DNA of 64,000 nucleotides from DASWDH01 sp035318505 (GCA_035318505.1 DATHEQ010000285.1:13215-77214), one strand, 5' to 3'; counted from the first letter of the stretch, positions 36,505 to 46,037 are shown. The notes: generated from the sequence alone by a model not told the origin. Made by a program: numbers and translations.

Positions 36505-37668
36505 TCAATCGTGCGTCTGGATGGGGACGATCATGTCGTCATCGTCCCAGACGTCGCCGGTGGAGACGAGCGTCGTCTTGGTGCTCTTCAAGATAGGGCA
36601 ACTGAAAGACGAGTTTCGCCCGAATCGATTGCCCGTGGTGAAGACATCCGTGAGCGACGCGGCACCATTGTGTGAGATGTTGAACGTGCAGCCACCGCCG
36701 TCGGCCCAGTTTTTCTCGAGGTGGAGGTTGCCAACCATCCCGAAGTCTTGCGTGATCTGAACCGCGGCGTTCTGATTCTTGGCCGCGACGAGCTGGTTTC
36801 CGACGAGCCGGATGCCGACGCCGGACAAGATCTGAATGGCGTCGTTGTGGGTGGGGCCGCCATTTTGATTGGGGTCGCTGGGAAAGGAGATGAGCTCGTG
36901 AATGTAGCTGCACTCGATGCTCGTGTTCGAGCCGAGCTTCATTCCGTCCACTCCCCCGTGAACGTGCAAGCGGCGCCCGATGAAATTGGCGCCGGAAATG
37001 CCGTCGACATCGACCGAGGGCTCGGCGGCCGCGACTTCGGTGTCCTCGATGAGAATGTCCGTGCCTGCGTCGATGCGGATGATAGCCGTGGTCGCCGTCG
37101 TCGCATGACCGCGGACGATCGATCGTAAGACCTTCACGTGGCTCGCCTTGATGGTGAGAAAGCCGTGGATGTCTTGCGCGTCGATGACGGTATTGTCCTG
37201 CGTCACCGTGACGTCTTGGCTCACGATGGTGAGCACGGTGCCCGCCGGTACGCCGGTGTTGGTGGCGTCTGGTTTGCCCGCGCAGGACGTTGCGCCCGCG
37301 TCGGTGCTGCTCCCGCCCTCGGAGGCAGGAGCGTCGTTGTTGGCGCGATCGGGCGCCGTTATGGCGTCGGTCGAGACGCGGTCGGGCATGGTGGCGCCGT
37401 CCACCATGCGATCGGCGGTGCTCGCCCCGTCGCCGGTCCGGTCCGAGGCTCGGTCGGCGGTGCTCGCATTGTCCGCCGACCTATCGACAACGCCCGCGCC
37501 GTCCGAGGCCGGGGTTTCGTCCGATCCGCCCGCGCCGTCCACGCCCGTGTCGGCGGCCGGCGCCGCTGCGTCGGGATCCGGCGTGCGATGCCCATCGGGG
37601 TCGGGCGACCCGTCGCTGCACGCAGCCAACACGAGGACCGGAATGCAAAAGGTCACGATCGCTCGCAT
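36505..37668 (-). CDS. Lipoprotein with right-handed beta-helix domain
   Basis: 387 residues from the ATG at 37668; the frame is open upstream but only within another gene's leader. The signal peptide has a good lipobox (LVLAAC). Residues of about 20-130 are a disordered Asp/Ala/Arg-rich linker with a repeated ADR/DGA pattern (STADRASDRTGDGASTADR). The rest is a parallel beta-helix of pectate-lyase type (TVIDAQDIHGFLTIKASHVKVLRSIVRGH, then IEDTEVAAAEPSVDVDG). A GGVDGMKLGSNTSIECSYIH segment carries most of the polar residues. Lyase activity is possible but no catalytic set is evident. Confidence 0.82.
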   Translation of the reverse strand: MRAIVTFCIPVLVLAACSDGSPDPDGHRTPDPDAAAPAADTGVDGAGGSDETPASDGAGVVDRSADNASTADRASDRTGDGASTADRMVDGATMPDRVSTDAITAPDRANNDAPASEGGSSTDAGATSCAGKPDATNTGVPAGTVLTIVSQDVTVTQDNTVIDAQDIHGFLTIKASHVKVLRSIVRGHATTATTAIIRIDAGTDILIEDTEVAAAEPSVDVDGISGANFIGRRLHVHGGVDGMKLGSNTSIECSYIHELISFPSDPNQNGGPTHNDAIQILSGVGIRLVGNQLVAAKNQNAAVQITQDFGMVGNLHLEKNWADGGGCTFNISHNGAASLTDVFTTGNRFGRNSSFSCPILKSTKTTLVSTGDVWDDDDMIVPIQTHD

Positions 37669-37771
37669 GCCTTCATTGTACCCGCCTCGGCGGCGCGGTG
37701 CAGTCGTTTCCCCAGCGGCAACCCGCTCGGCGCCTCGCCGCGGAAGCCGGAATGTGCTTGAGTTTGCGCCA

Positions 37772-38236
37772 ATGCCCCCTTTTCGACGTGCCACCGTAGC
37801 GGACGTCCCCGCGATGAGCGCGCTCATCAACCTCGCTTACCAGGTCGAAGAGTTTTTCAAAACCGGCGAGCGCACCAGCGAAGGCGAGGTCGCGGCGATG
37901 CTCGACGAATCCGCCTTTCTCGTTCACGAAGACGAGGGCAAGATCGTCGGCTGCGTGCACGTCATCGTCAAGGGCGAGCGCGGCTATTTCGGCCTGCTCG
38001 CCGTGCATCCCAGCAAGCGCGGCCAAAAGCTCGGCGCGCGTCTGGTTAGAGCGGCTGAAGCCTTTTGTCGCGAGGCAGGCTGCCGCGCAATGGACCTGAC
38101 GGTCGTGCACCTCCGCACCGAGCTGCCCCCCTATTACCGCGCGCTCGGCTATGAAGAGCGCACCACGGCAGCTTTCCCTTATCCGGATACAGCCACCCAG
38201 CCCTGTCACATGATCGTGATGAGCAAGGAACTCTAG
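37772..38236 (+). CDS. GNAT-family N-acetyltransferase
   Basis: 154 residues. It has the GNAT fold: FRRATVADVPAMSALI at the N-terminus, FGLLAVHPSKRGQKLGARLVRAAEAFCREAGC with the acetyl-CoA loop (Q/RxxGxG/A variant KRGQKLGARL), and a C-terminal YYRALGYEERTT. The acceptor is unknown. Its stop lies 3 bp before trpF, so the two are probably cotranscribed. A longer frame reaching back to 37148 overlaps the beta-helix gene antisense and has no homology. Confidence 0.87.
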   Translation: MPPFRRATVADVPAMSALINLAYQVEEFFKTGERTSEGEVAAMLDESAFLVHEDEGKIVGCVHVIVKGERGYFGLLAVHPSKRGQKLGARLVRAAEAFCREAGCRAMDLTVVHLRTELPPYYRALGYEERTTAAFPYPDTATQPCHMIVMSKEL

Positions 38237-38239
38237 GCC

Positions 38240-38863
38240 ATGTCCGTGCACGTGAAGATCTGCGGGATCACCAACGTCGAGGATGCCGAGCTCGCCGTCG
38301 AAAACGGCGCCAGCGCTATTGGTTTGAACTTCGTTCCGACCTCGCCGCGGCTCATCGATGTGGAGATGGCGCGCCGCATCGTCGAACGGGTAGGCGCACG
38401 CACGTTGACCGTCGTCGTCGTGGCAGACCGCGGCGCCGAGGACCTGCGCGCGCTGCTTCGCGCCACCGGCGCGCGCTGTCTCCAGCTTTGTGGCGAAGAG
38501 AGCCCCGAGCTGGTGGCCGAGCTGCTGCCTCATGCCTACAAGAGCGTGCGCATCGGGACGGCGGCCGACGTCACGGGGGCGTCGCTCTATCCCGGTGAGC
38601 ACCTTCTCGTCGACGCGAAAGTGGAGGGGAAGCTCGGGGGGACGGGCAAGACCCTGGACTGGGCGCTGGTCGAGCCGTTGGCCCGCGCGCGCAACCTGAC
38701 GCTAGCCGGCGGTCTTCGTCCGAGCAACGTTGCCGATGCGATTCGCTGCGTGCGGCCGTTCTGTGTCGACGTCGCTAGCGGCGTGGAGCGCGACGGCGAT
38801 GCGCGCCGCAAAGACCCCGAGAAGCTCGGTGCCTTTCTTCGCGCCGTCGAATCAGCCGGCTAA
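38240..38863 (+). CDS. trpF: Phosphoribosylanthranilate isomerase
   Basis: 207 residues. KICGIT with the catalytic Cys8, the catalytic Asp125 in HLLVDAK, and the phosphate-binding GGLRPSNV and FCVDVASGVE are all present, so it should be active. It catalyses the Amadori rearrangement in tryptophan synthesis. It is the first of three trp genes; trpB and trpA lie about 3.3 kb further on, beyond an inverted regulator gene. The QLxGEE motif has Cys in place of the usual His. Confidence 0.96.
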   Translation: MSVHVKICGITNVEDAELAVENGASAIGLNFVPTSPRLIDVEMARRIVERVGARTLTVVVVADRGAEDLRALLRATGARCLQLCGEESPELVAELLPHAYKSVRIGTAADVTGASLYPGEHLLVDAKVEGKLGGTGKTLDWALVEPLARARNLTLAGGLRPSNVADAIRCVRPFCVDVASGVERDGDARRKDPEKLGAFLRAVESAG

Positions 38864-38865
38864 TT

Positions 38866-41800
38866 TCAGTTGGTGTGCTGTTCGTTCGAGGGTTCGTGGG
38901 CGCGCCGCCGAGCGGCGTCCGTACATCGCGCCAAACCAGCGCGCAGCGCTGCGGCGTCCGTGGCAATTCCCAGCGCGCGCTCGTAAAGCTTTCGTGCGTC
39001 GCCGAAAGCCAATTGCTCTTCGAGCGCTCGTCCGAGGCGTTCCAACGCCTGCAGGAAATGGGTCACGATTCGTTGGCGAGGGCCTTCGATCCAGCCGGAC
39101 TGATCGAGCTCGGGCAGGAGCGGGCCGCAATCAATGGCGAGCAGACGCTGACCGAGGTGCGCAAGCACGGCCGCAGAGCTTCCCCGCGCGATCTCTTTTT
39201 CCAAATGCGTTGCCATGTCGATGAACATCCAAACGTCGACCCAACAGAGGGTCTCGTCGAGAGAGAGGCACCCATCCGTCATGCGCAGGATCCCGTCGTC
39301 GCCTAGCTGCCGGCGAAGGCGGTGCAGTGTGGTATCGAACACGCGACGACCGCTATCGCCTTCCGCCTCGGGCCACAGCGCGTCGATGAGCAATGTCTCG
39401 CGCACGCCGCGACCCCCGAACGCGAGCAGGGCCTGAAGGAGCTCGCGCGGTTTTCCGGTGGGCGTGAGCGAGTGGTCCCGCGCGCCCCCGCTGTGATCGG
39501 GGTCGGTGCTGGACGCGACCTGTCGTCGCACTTCGAAGCGCCCGAGCGCACGAAAGCGATAGCGCCACGGCCATGCTTCGAGGTGCACGGGGGGCGGGCC
39601 CGGTCTCAGCTCGCGCCGGGCGATCGTCACTCGGACATGCTCCGGCTCGATCTCGTGCTCGAGCGCGCGAATCGCGACGCGCGTCATGAGCTGCGGCGAC
39701 ACCCAATACATGTTGTGATAGCCGTGCGCGCGGGCAAGTTCGAGACCCTGTCGCAGCGCCGCCAGCGCACGCGGTCGGTCCGCGTTCCAGAACCAGTCTG
39801 CTTCCACCAGATGGCAGGCATGCAGCACGAGTGCGCAATCCGAATCCCGCGCGAGCTTCGTTGTGGTCTCCAAGGACTCGAGTGCCTCGCTCGTGCGGCC
39901 CAATGCGAAGAGCGCTTGCGCGGTTTGAAAAGGCGCGACGATCCGCCCGAAAGGTGGCCCCACCATTTCCGCGCTCTGTTGTCCCTGCCCGGCGTACTGC
40001 AGCGCGAGGGCGGCTTCACCTCGGGCCAGCGCTTCCCAGCCCGCATGAAGATAGTAAAAACCCGCGGGCCAGCCGCCGCGCTGCTTGGCGGCTTCGCCCA
40101 TTTGGGCAAGGAATTCGCGCGCCGATGTGAGGTCGTCCCGGCCCAGCGCTGCGGCGGTGCCCATGCCATTGAGGAAATCGTTCCACGCGAAGACACCACT
40201 TCGTGCGGCGAGCGACAATGCTTCGCGCACCAGCGTGACGCATGCCCGATTGTCGCCGCGTGCCCAGAGACAAATGGCATCGGCCTGCATCAATGTGAGC
40301 TCGGTGAGAGCCGACGATTCCGTGGCCCCGATCAGTTTCCGCACCATCTCGACCATGGCTTCGGCTTCGTAGAGGTCTACGAACATGACGAGGTACATCG
40401 CCAAGAATCCGCCGGTGAAGATGCGATGCCCGATGTCCTCCGATTGCGCGGCCAGCGCTTGGGCACGCTCGATCCATTTGCGATGGTACGAGCGGTCCAT
40501 GACGCGCATCGCCGACGCCATCATCATGCCCGTCGCCAACATTGGCTCGAAGGGCGGTGGACAGGAGAGCCCCGCCTTTTCGAGCGCCTCGAATCGCGCG
40601 ATCCACGGGTCCAGACGACTGAAGTCCGTTCCCTCGTGGACCACTGCGCGCAATGCCGCGGCGCAGGAGAGGTAGAGCCCGTTGACGTCCCTTTCTCGAC
40701 CGAAATGAGCGTACGCCTCTTCGAGGAGCGCGCGTGGACGCACGTGCGCGTACCCCATGCAGCTCACGCCTTGCCAATAGAGGAGCCAGCCGTTGCTCTT
40801 TACCCAGTCCACGGGGAGCCGATCGATCCAAGCCTCGACGGTGCGCCCGCGCCCTTTCGCCACATAGGACGGTGCGACGGAGAGGACGAGCTGTGTGCGT
40901 AGATTGACCTCCTCGGCCGCCTCGAGCTGCTCGATGGCTTCGTCGACGTGCTCGGTCTCGAACAAGGCTTTGGCCGCGCGTTGCCGCAGTTCTCTCATGG
41001 CGGGAAGCCCGAGGTCGGATTCGGCACGCCGCAACAGGAAGCCGCGCAAGAGCGGGTGATAGCGATAAGCTCCCGACCCACCGAGCCGCTGCGTCAAGAA
41101 GCTTCGCCGCGCGAGCTCCGCCAAAGTCCGCTCGGCGTCGGCGCTTGCCGAAAGGCGCGCAGCCACGGCGCTGGTCAAGCTCGGCACGACCGACGTCTTG
41201 AGGAGAAACTCCCGCTGCGCGGGCGTCCCTTTGTCGAGGATCTCGGTCGCGAAATAGTCGAAAAGTCGTTCGGAGAATTCCTCGCCGCCGAGCAGATCGA
41301 AGCTGGACAGGCGACGGTCCTGCAGCAGCAACGTCACTGCCGCGGCCCAGCCATTGGTGAGCTCGACGATGCGCGGGAGCGCGCTTTTCAGCTTGGCGCC
41401 GCGCAGGTCGGGCCGATAAACGCGGACCATTCCGGCGGTGTCGCGGGGCGTGAGACGGAGGTCGTCGGTGCCGATGATCGCGATCTCGCCCGAAGCGACC
41501 GAAGGCGCGAAGCAGGCAGGGGGCTCGGCGCGGCTGATGACGAAGGCCGAAATGCCTGGCGGCAAAGCGCCCAATGCCTCGCGCACCACTTCGTCGAAGA
41601 GCTCCGATCGCACGTCTTGGTAATCGTCGAGCACGATCGCCGAACGCGCCGGACGCTGTCGGTACAGCTCTGCAAAGAACCCCCGCGCGAAAGCGGCGAC
41701 GTTCGCTTGATGCTCGATGGCGAAGGCGGGAAGGCGCACCGTTGATCGTTTCGCCGCCAACTGGGCGGCGATGGTCCAATAGTGGAAGAGAATGGCCACG

Positions 41801-42093
41801 TCGGCGTCACGGGCGTCGACGTTGTACCAGAGTGCCGGGAGGCGGCGCGCCGCCAGGTACGTCGTTACGGCCGACGTCTTGCCCGCACCGGCGGGCGCGG
41901 CAATCCAAACGACGCGCCCCTTCCGTGCTGCGTCAAAAGCTCGAAAGAGCGAGCTCCGCTGGTAGATTTCCAAGAGACGCGGAGCCGAGACTTTTGCCGG
42001 CGCCGACGAGGAGGCGACCTTTCGCTTGCGGGCGACCATTTTTGGGCGGCGAGGCTGGCATGATTCCCGGCTCGGGCCAACCTGTCGGGCCAT
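38866..42093 (-). CDS. MalT-like STAND ATPase with C-terminal BTAD-type DNA-binding region
   Basis: 1075 residues from the ATG at 42093; ATG at 42039 is an alternative. The P-loop is APAGAGKTS (66-74) and the Walker B-like segment is AIVLDDYQDV. Next come MalT/LuxR-type helical domains (RFVLKTSVVP-like EFLLKTSVVPSLTSAVAARL) and a long TPR-like region at about 390-840. The last 220 residues hold a winged-helix plus BTAD arrangement as in SARP/AfsR proteins (KPRELLQALLAFGGRGVRETLLIDALWPEAEGD, RVFDTTLHRLRRQLGDDG). It is probably a ligand-responsive activator. It sits in opposite orientation between trpF and trpB, but regulation of trp is not proven. Confidence 0.88.
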   Translation of the reverse strand: MARQVGPSRESCQPRRPKMVARKRKVASSSAPAKVSAPRLLEIYQRSSLFRAFDAARKGRVVWIAAPAGAGKTSAVTTYLAARRLPALWYNVDARDADVAILFHYWTIAAQLAAKRSTVRLPAFAIEHQANVAAFARGFFAELYRQRPARSAIVLDDYQDVRSELFDEVVREALGALPPGISAFVISRAEPPACFAPSVASGEIAIIGTDDLRLTPRDTAGMVRVYRPDLRGAKLKSALPRIVELTNGWAAAVTLLLQDRRLSSFDLLGGEEFSERLFDYFATEILDKGTPAQREFLLKTSVVPSLTSAVAARLSASADAERTLAELARRSFLTQRLGGSGAYRYHPLLRGFLLRRAESDLGLPAMRELRQRAAKALFETEHVDEAIEQLEAAEEVNLRTQLVLSVAPSYVAKGRGRTVEAWIDRLPVDWVKSNGWLLYWQGVSCMGYAHVRPRALLEEAYAHFGRERDVNGLYLSCAAALRAVVHEGTDFSRLDPWIARFEALEKAGLSCPPPFEPMLATGMMMASAMRVMDRSYHRKWIERAQALAAQSEDIGHRIFTGGFLAMYLVMFVDLYEAEAMVEMVRKLIGATESSALTELTLMQADAICLWARGDNRACVTLVREALSLAARSGVFAWNDFLNGMGTAAALGRDDLTSAREFLAQMGEAAKQRGGWPAGFYYLHAGWEALARGEAALALQYAGQGQQSAEMVGPPFGRIVAPFQTAQALFALGRTSEALESLETTTKLARDSDCALVLHACHLVEADWFWNADRPRALAALRQGLELARAHGYHNMYWVSPQLMTRVAIRALEHEIEPEHVRVTIARRELRPGPPPVHLEAWPWRYRFRALGRFEVRRQVASSTDPDHSGGARDHSLTPTGKPRELLQALLAFGGRGVRETLLIDALWPEAEGDSGRRVFDTTLHRLRRQLGDDGILRMTDGCLSLDETLCWVDVWMFIDMATHLEKEIARGSSAAVLAHLGQRLLAIDCGPLLPELDQSGWIEGPRQRIVTHFLQALERLGRALEEQLAFGDARKLYERALGIATDAAALRAGLARCTDAARRRAHEPSNEQHTN

Positions 42094-42161
42094 CGGGCCG
42101 CGGATTTCAGGAGTCCGTCGACCTTGACTCTCCCCGCGCCGAGAAATGCTAGAACCGCGTC

Positions 42162-43385
42162 GTGACCCAAGCCAAGTTGCCCGGGTATTTCGGTCCCTAC
42201 GGCGGTCGGTTCGTCGCCGAGACGCTCGTTCCGGCGTTGGACGAGCTAACGCTCGCCATGACCACCATCATGGATGCCGCTCCCTACCAAGCCGAGCTCG
42301 GCGCGTTGCTGCGCGACTACGTGGGCCGACCCACGCCGCTCACGCCGGCACGAAGGTTGGCCCACCTCCTCGATGCCGAAGGGCGGTTCATCGACAAGCT
42401 TCTGCTCAAACGCGAAGACCTCTGTCACACCGGCGCGCACAAGATCAACAACGCCCTGGGACAGGTGCTGCTCGCGTTGCGTATGGGCAAGAAGCGCATC
42501 ATCGCCGAGACTGGCGCTGGGCAGCACGGCGTCGCTACGGCCACCGCGGCTGCGCTCTTCGGCCTGTCCTGCGAGGTCTTCATGGGCGAAGTCGACATCG
42601 AGCGGCAGGCGCCGAACGTCGCGCGCATGCGGATGCTCGGTGCGCGCGTGCTCCCCGTCGGAACGGGGTCGCGCACCTTGAAAGACGCAATGAACGAAGC
42701 GCTGCGCGACTGGGTGACGAACGTGCGTACGACCTATTACTGCGTGGGTAGCGCCGCGGGTCCGCACCCCTATCCCACCTTGGTCGCCCGGCTCCAAGAG
42801 GTCATCGGTCGCGAAACGCGCGCGCAGACCCTCGCTGCTCTCGGAACACTGCCCGACGCCGTCGTGGCTTGCGTGGGTGGCGGCTCCAACGCCATCGGTA
42901 TGTTCCGCGCCTTTTTCGACGACGCCGACGTAGCGCTCTACGGCGTCGAAGCGGCCGGGCTGGGAATCGAAACGACGCAGCACGCCGCCACGCTCACTTT
43001 GGGGCGCGTGGGGGTCCTGCACGGGTCGAAGTCGTACGTGCTCTGCGATGACAACGGGCAGATCCAGGAAGCGCACTCCATCAGCGCCGGGCTCGACTAT
43101 CCGGGCGTGGGGCCCGAGCACTCGGCGCTGAAAGACAGCGGACGCGCCACGTACCTCACCGCTACCGACGACGAGGCGCTCGCCAGCGTGCGCCGCGTCG
43201 CGGAGACGGAAGGGATCTTGATAGCGCTGGAGACGGCGCACGCTTTTGCGCGGCTTCTCGACATCGCCAAGCGCGAAGCCGCGCGTCGCGGTCGCGCCGT
43301 GCGCCTGGCGGTGACCCTCTCCGGGCGCGGCGACAAAGATCTGGCGACCCTCACTACCGTCGAGAAACCCCATGTCACGCATTGA
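42162..43385 (+). CDS. trpB: Tryptophan synthase beta subunit
   Basis: 407 residues from a GTG at 42162. GYFGPYGGRFVAETL is the standard N-terminus, HTGAHKINNALGQ holds the PLP lysine (K94), and CVGGGSNAIGMF the phosphate loop. SGLDYPGVGPEHS-like (SAGLDYPGVGPEHS) and TLSGRGDKD near the C-terminus complete the type 1 TrpB pattern. It joins indole and serine to form tryptophan. It overlaps trpA by 14 bp. A weak TTGACT lies at 42124-42129 in the 68-bp divergent gap, with no good -10. Confidence 0.97.
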   Translation: MTQAKLPGYFGPYGGRFVAETLVPALDELTLAMTTIMDAAPYQAELGALLRDYVGRPTPLTPARRLAHLLDAEGRFIDKLLLKREDLCHTGAHKINNALGQVLLALRMGKKRIIAETGAGQHGVATATAAALFGLSCEVFMGEVDIERQAPNVARMRMLGARVLPVGTGSRTLKDAMNEALRDWVTNVRTTYYCVGSAAGPHPYPTLVARLQEVIGRETRAQTLAALGTLPDAVVACVGGGSNAIGMFRAFFDDADVALYGVEAAGLGIETTQHAATLTLGRVGVLHGSKSYVLCDDNGQIQEAHSISAGLDYPGVGPEHSALKDSGRATYLTATDDEALASVRRVAETEGILIALETAHAFARLLDIAKREAARRGRAVRLAVTLSGRGDKDLATLTTVEKPHVTH

Positions 43386-44202
43386 CCGAGCGTTCGCGGC
43401 GCAACGGGTACGCAAGGGTCGCGTGCTCGTCGTTTACCTGTGCGTCGGTGATCCGTCGCTCAAAGGCTCGCTCTTGTGCGCTCGCGCGGCCCTCGAGGCG
43501 GGCGCCGACGTGCTCGAGCTCGGCGTCCCTTTCAGCGACCCGACTGCCGACGGCCCCGCCATCGCGCGCGCCAGCGAGCGGGCCATCGCGGCCGGGTCGA
43601 GCTTGGTGAGGACGATAGAGACCGCCGCCGAGCTTCGCAAACGGTCGGACGCTCCGCTCGTCCTCTTCGGCTATTACAATCCCATCTTGATCCACGGCGA
43701 AGAGCGCACCGTGCGGGAAGCGAAAGCCGCCGGCATCGACGCGCTGCTCGTGATCGACCTCCCCCCGGAAGAGGGAAAGATCCTGCGCGATGCGGCCGAT
43801 GAATCCGACATCGCCATCGTTCCGCTCCTCACGCCGACCAGCGGCGCGGCGAGGATCGCCGCGGCAACGGCGCGCGCCAGCGGGTTTCTCTACTATATTT
43901 CAGTGACCGGCGTGACCGGCAAAGCCGGCGACGAAGCGCTTTCCGAAGCAGCGCTTCAGGCGAGCCGCTTGCGCGACACGTCCAAGCTGCCAGTCGTCGT
44001 GGGGTTTGGTATCGACAGTCCCGCGAAGGCGCGCATCGCGACCGGTCTCGGCGCGAGCAACGGCGCCGGTGCGGGCGCTGACGGTATCGTGGTGGGGACG
44101 GCGGTGGTCAAAGCAATCGAGTCGGGGCGCGACGACGAAGCGCGCGCTCGCGAGGTGAGCCGGCTCGTTGCGTCGCTGCGCGCCGCCCTGGACGAGGGCT
44201 AG
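43372..44202 (+). CDS. trpA: Tryptophan synthase alpha subunit
   Basis: 276 residues. The catalytic Glu49 and Asp60 are in LELGVPFSDPTADGP, at the same positions as in the Salmonella enzyme, and GYYNPIL and the phosphate-binding VVVGFGID region follow. A small Gly/Ala insertion (GLGASNGAGAGADG) occurs near residues 223-238. It cleaves indole-3-glycerol phosphate and passes indole to TrpB. It overlaps trpB by 14 bp and the HEAT-repeat gene starts 4 bp downstream. Confidence 0.96.
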   Translation: MSRIDRAFAAQRVRKGRVLVVYLCVGDPSLKGSLLCARAALEAGADVLELGVPFSDPTADGPAIARASERAIAAGSSLVRTIETAAELRKRSDAPLVLFGYYNPILIHGEERTVREAKAAGIDALLVIDLPPEEGKILRDAADESDIAIVPLLTPTSGAARIAAATARASGFLYYISVTGVTGKAGDEALSEAALQASRLRDTSKLPVVVGFGIDSPAKARIATGLGASNGAGAGADGIVVGTAVVKAIESGRDDEARAREVSRLVASLRAALDEG

Positions 44203-44206
44203 CGGC

Positions 44207-45259
44207 GTGTTCCGACTGCCCTCCTTGCGCCGCACGGTCGCCGCGGCTCTGCGCGACGCCGCCTCGCCGAGCGAGGCGACCCGCGCGTCCGCGCTGGCCG
44301 ACCTCGTGCATCACGCAGAAACAGCGCGAGCCGAGGTGCTGGGCGCCCTGGAGGGTGGCTTGCGCGACCAAGCGGCGGCCGTGCGCGCTGCGGCGGCCAT
44401 CGGACTTGCCGACGTGCAGGGCGCAGAGGCGCTCTCGTCGTTGCTCGTAGCGGTGGAAGACGACGACGGCTACGTGCGGCAGATGGCGCTCGCTGCCATC
44501 GGTGAGCTCGGCGATTCGCGCGCCGGCGAGCGACTGCGGCGCGCGCTGTCCGATTCCCGCCCCGAGGTCCGCTTTCAAGCCGTCATCGCGTTCACCCGCG
44601 TCGTTGCCGACGAAGCGATGCAGGCCATCGAGCAAGCCTTGGACGACGCAGATGCGAGCATTCGCTACATCGCCGTTCGCTGCGCTGAAGAGTACACGCT
44701 CGGCGAGGATCGCCCTCTGCCGCCCAAACTTCTCGCGCGCGCCGCCGCGTTGCTCGCCGACCCCGACGCTACGGTTCGCGTTGCGGCCGCGGTGCTCCTC
44801 TCGCGATCCGGGCAAAGCGCCGGTGTGCCGCTGCTTGTCGACGTCGTGCGCGGGCGGCTTTCGACGCGCGAACAGGAAGACGAAGCCGCCGCGGTCGAGC
44901 TCTTGGGCGAACTCGGTGTGACCGAAGCGGTGCCGCATCTCGAGCGCCGCGCTTTTGCCATACTCGGTTTCGGAGAGGGGCGTTTCGCCTGGCAAGCGCT
45001 GGTTTCGTTGGCGAGAATGGGTCACGTGCGGGCGCGCGCGCGCATCATGCGCGATCTGCGCTCTTGGTCGCGCGACCGTCGCACACTGGCCGTCGCCGCC
45101 GCCGGGCGCGCGCAGCTCGCCGAAGCGCGGCCCATCGTAGAAGCGATGCGGGGCGACGAAGCGCGCGCCGATGGTGGCACGGTGATGCTTGCGCTCGATC
45201 AGCTGACGGCGGGTGTCGCCGCGCCAGGTGGGCTGGCCATGGACGGAGGTAACCCGTGA
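44207..45259 (+). CDS. HEAT-repeat protein
   Basis: 350 residues from a GTG at 44207. It contains several HEAT/PBS-lyase-type repeats: RDQAAAVRAAAAIGLADVQGAEALSSLL, DDGYVRQMALAAIGELGDSRAGERLRRAL, and DPDATVRVAAAVLLSRSG. There is no signal peptide. Such repeats usually form protein-interaction scaffolds. It follows trpA by 4 bp, but its function need not relate to tryptophan. It overlaps the DUF4149 gene start (GTGA). Confidence 0.85.
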   Translation: MFRLPSLRRTVAAALRDAASPSEATRASALADLVHHAETARAEVLGALEGGLRDQAAAVRAAAAIGLADVQGAEALSSLLVAVEDDDGYVRQMALAAIGELGDSRAGERLRRALSDSRPEVRFQAVIAFTRVVADEAMQAIEQALDDADASIRYIAVRCAEEYTLGEDRPLPPKLLARAAALLADPDATVRVAAAVLLSRSGQSAGVPLLVDVVRGRLSTREQEDEAAAVELLGELGVTEAVPHLERRAFAILGFGEGRFAWQALVSLARMGHVRARARIMRDLRSWSRDRRTLAVAAAGRAQLAEARPIVEAMRGDEARADGGTVMLALDQLTAGVAAPGGLAMDGGNP

Positions 45260-45762
45260 AGAGAGGCGACGCGCGCGAACAACGGGCGGCCATCGTCGCT
45301 GTCATGGCGCTGGCCATCTGGATCGGGGGGCTCGTCGCTCTCGGCGCTTGCGCGGCGCCGCTCGTCTTCAAGATCGTCCCCGCGCCGGTGTCGGGGGAAG
45401 CCATGGGCGCCGTCTTTCGCCGCTTCGACATGATCGCCATTTCGTGCGCGATCGTCGTTCTCGGGTGCGAAGCGGTTCGTATCTGGGTGCGGGAGGGATC
45501 GGCGACGACGTCGGAGCGACTCCGCGGGCTGCTCGCCGTCACTGCCGCCGGCGCCGCGATCTACGGCGGCGTCGAGCTGTCGCCCTCCATCGTCGCGCTG
45601 CACGCAGCCGGCGCGGTGCGAGGCCTCGGCGAAAACGGCGTGAAGCTCGACCGCATTCACGATCTCGCCGAGGCGGTCGCCAAGGTGGAGGTTACCGTCG
45701 GATTTTTCCTGCTTGCCCTTCAGGTATCGACGCTTTCGCGTCCGAAGGAAGAGAAGCCATGA
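45256..45762 (+). CDS. DUF4149 membrane protein
   Basis: 168 residues from a GTG at 45256 overlapping the HEAT gene stop. There are four hydrophobic helices, with VMALAIWIGGLVALGACAAPLVF at the N-terminus and the DUF4149 pattern FKIVPAPVSGEAMGAVFRRFDMIAISCAIVVLG. The C-terminal helix (VTVGFFLLALQVSTLS) ends the protein. Family function is unknown. Coupled on both sides to its neighbours. Confidence 0.83.
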   Translation: MKRGDAREQRAAIVAVMALAIWIGGLVALGACAAPLVFKIVPAPVSGEAMGAVFRRFDMIAISCAIVVLGCEAVRIWVREGSATTSERLRGLLAVTAAGAAIYGGVELSPSIVALHAAGAVRGLGENGVKLDRIHDLAEAVAKVEVTVGFFLLALQVSTLSRPKEEKP

Positions 45763-46037
45763 AACGCCACGAGGGGCCGCTCCCGAGCGGCTTCATGAAC
45801 CACGATTACGTGCTCACCTTTTCCATGCAAAATCGAGACAAGGCGGCGAAACTCATCGAACTTTGCCGGGGTCCCTGGCAAGGCGACGAGGTCACCGAGC
45901 ACACCTGGGAAATCTCCAATGACCTCAATCCCGAGCAGATGGAACGGCAAATCCTCGAGCTTTTGGAAGAGGGCGACCGCGCGGCGTATTACTATCATTC
46001 CGATACGAAACGTATCTTTCGTGTAGTCCTTAGCTGA
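45759..46037 (+). CDS. Small conserved-looking protein of unknown function
   Basis: 92 residues from the ATG at 45759, which overlaps the DUF4149 stop and has a purine-rich GAAGGAAGAGAAG upstream. It has no signal peptide or membrane helix. The sequence is mixed alpha/beta with acidic C-terminal helix (EQMERQILELLEEGDRAAYYYH) and ends KRIFRVVLS. I know no family for it. Coupling to the neighbouring genes and the good ribosome binding site argue that it is real. Confidence 0.65.
   Translation: MKRHEGPLPSGFMNHDYVLTFSMQNRDKAAKLIELCRGPWQGDEVTEHTWEISNDLNPEQMERQILELLEEGDRAAYYYHSDTKRIFRVVLS

Noticed and set aside
39322..40902. Plus-strand frame of about 526 codons inside the STAND/BTAD regulator
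   Set aside because: Lies wholly within a clear domain-bearing gene on the other strand and has no ribosome binding site or homology.
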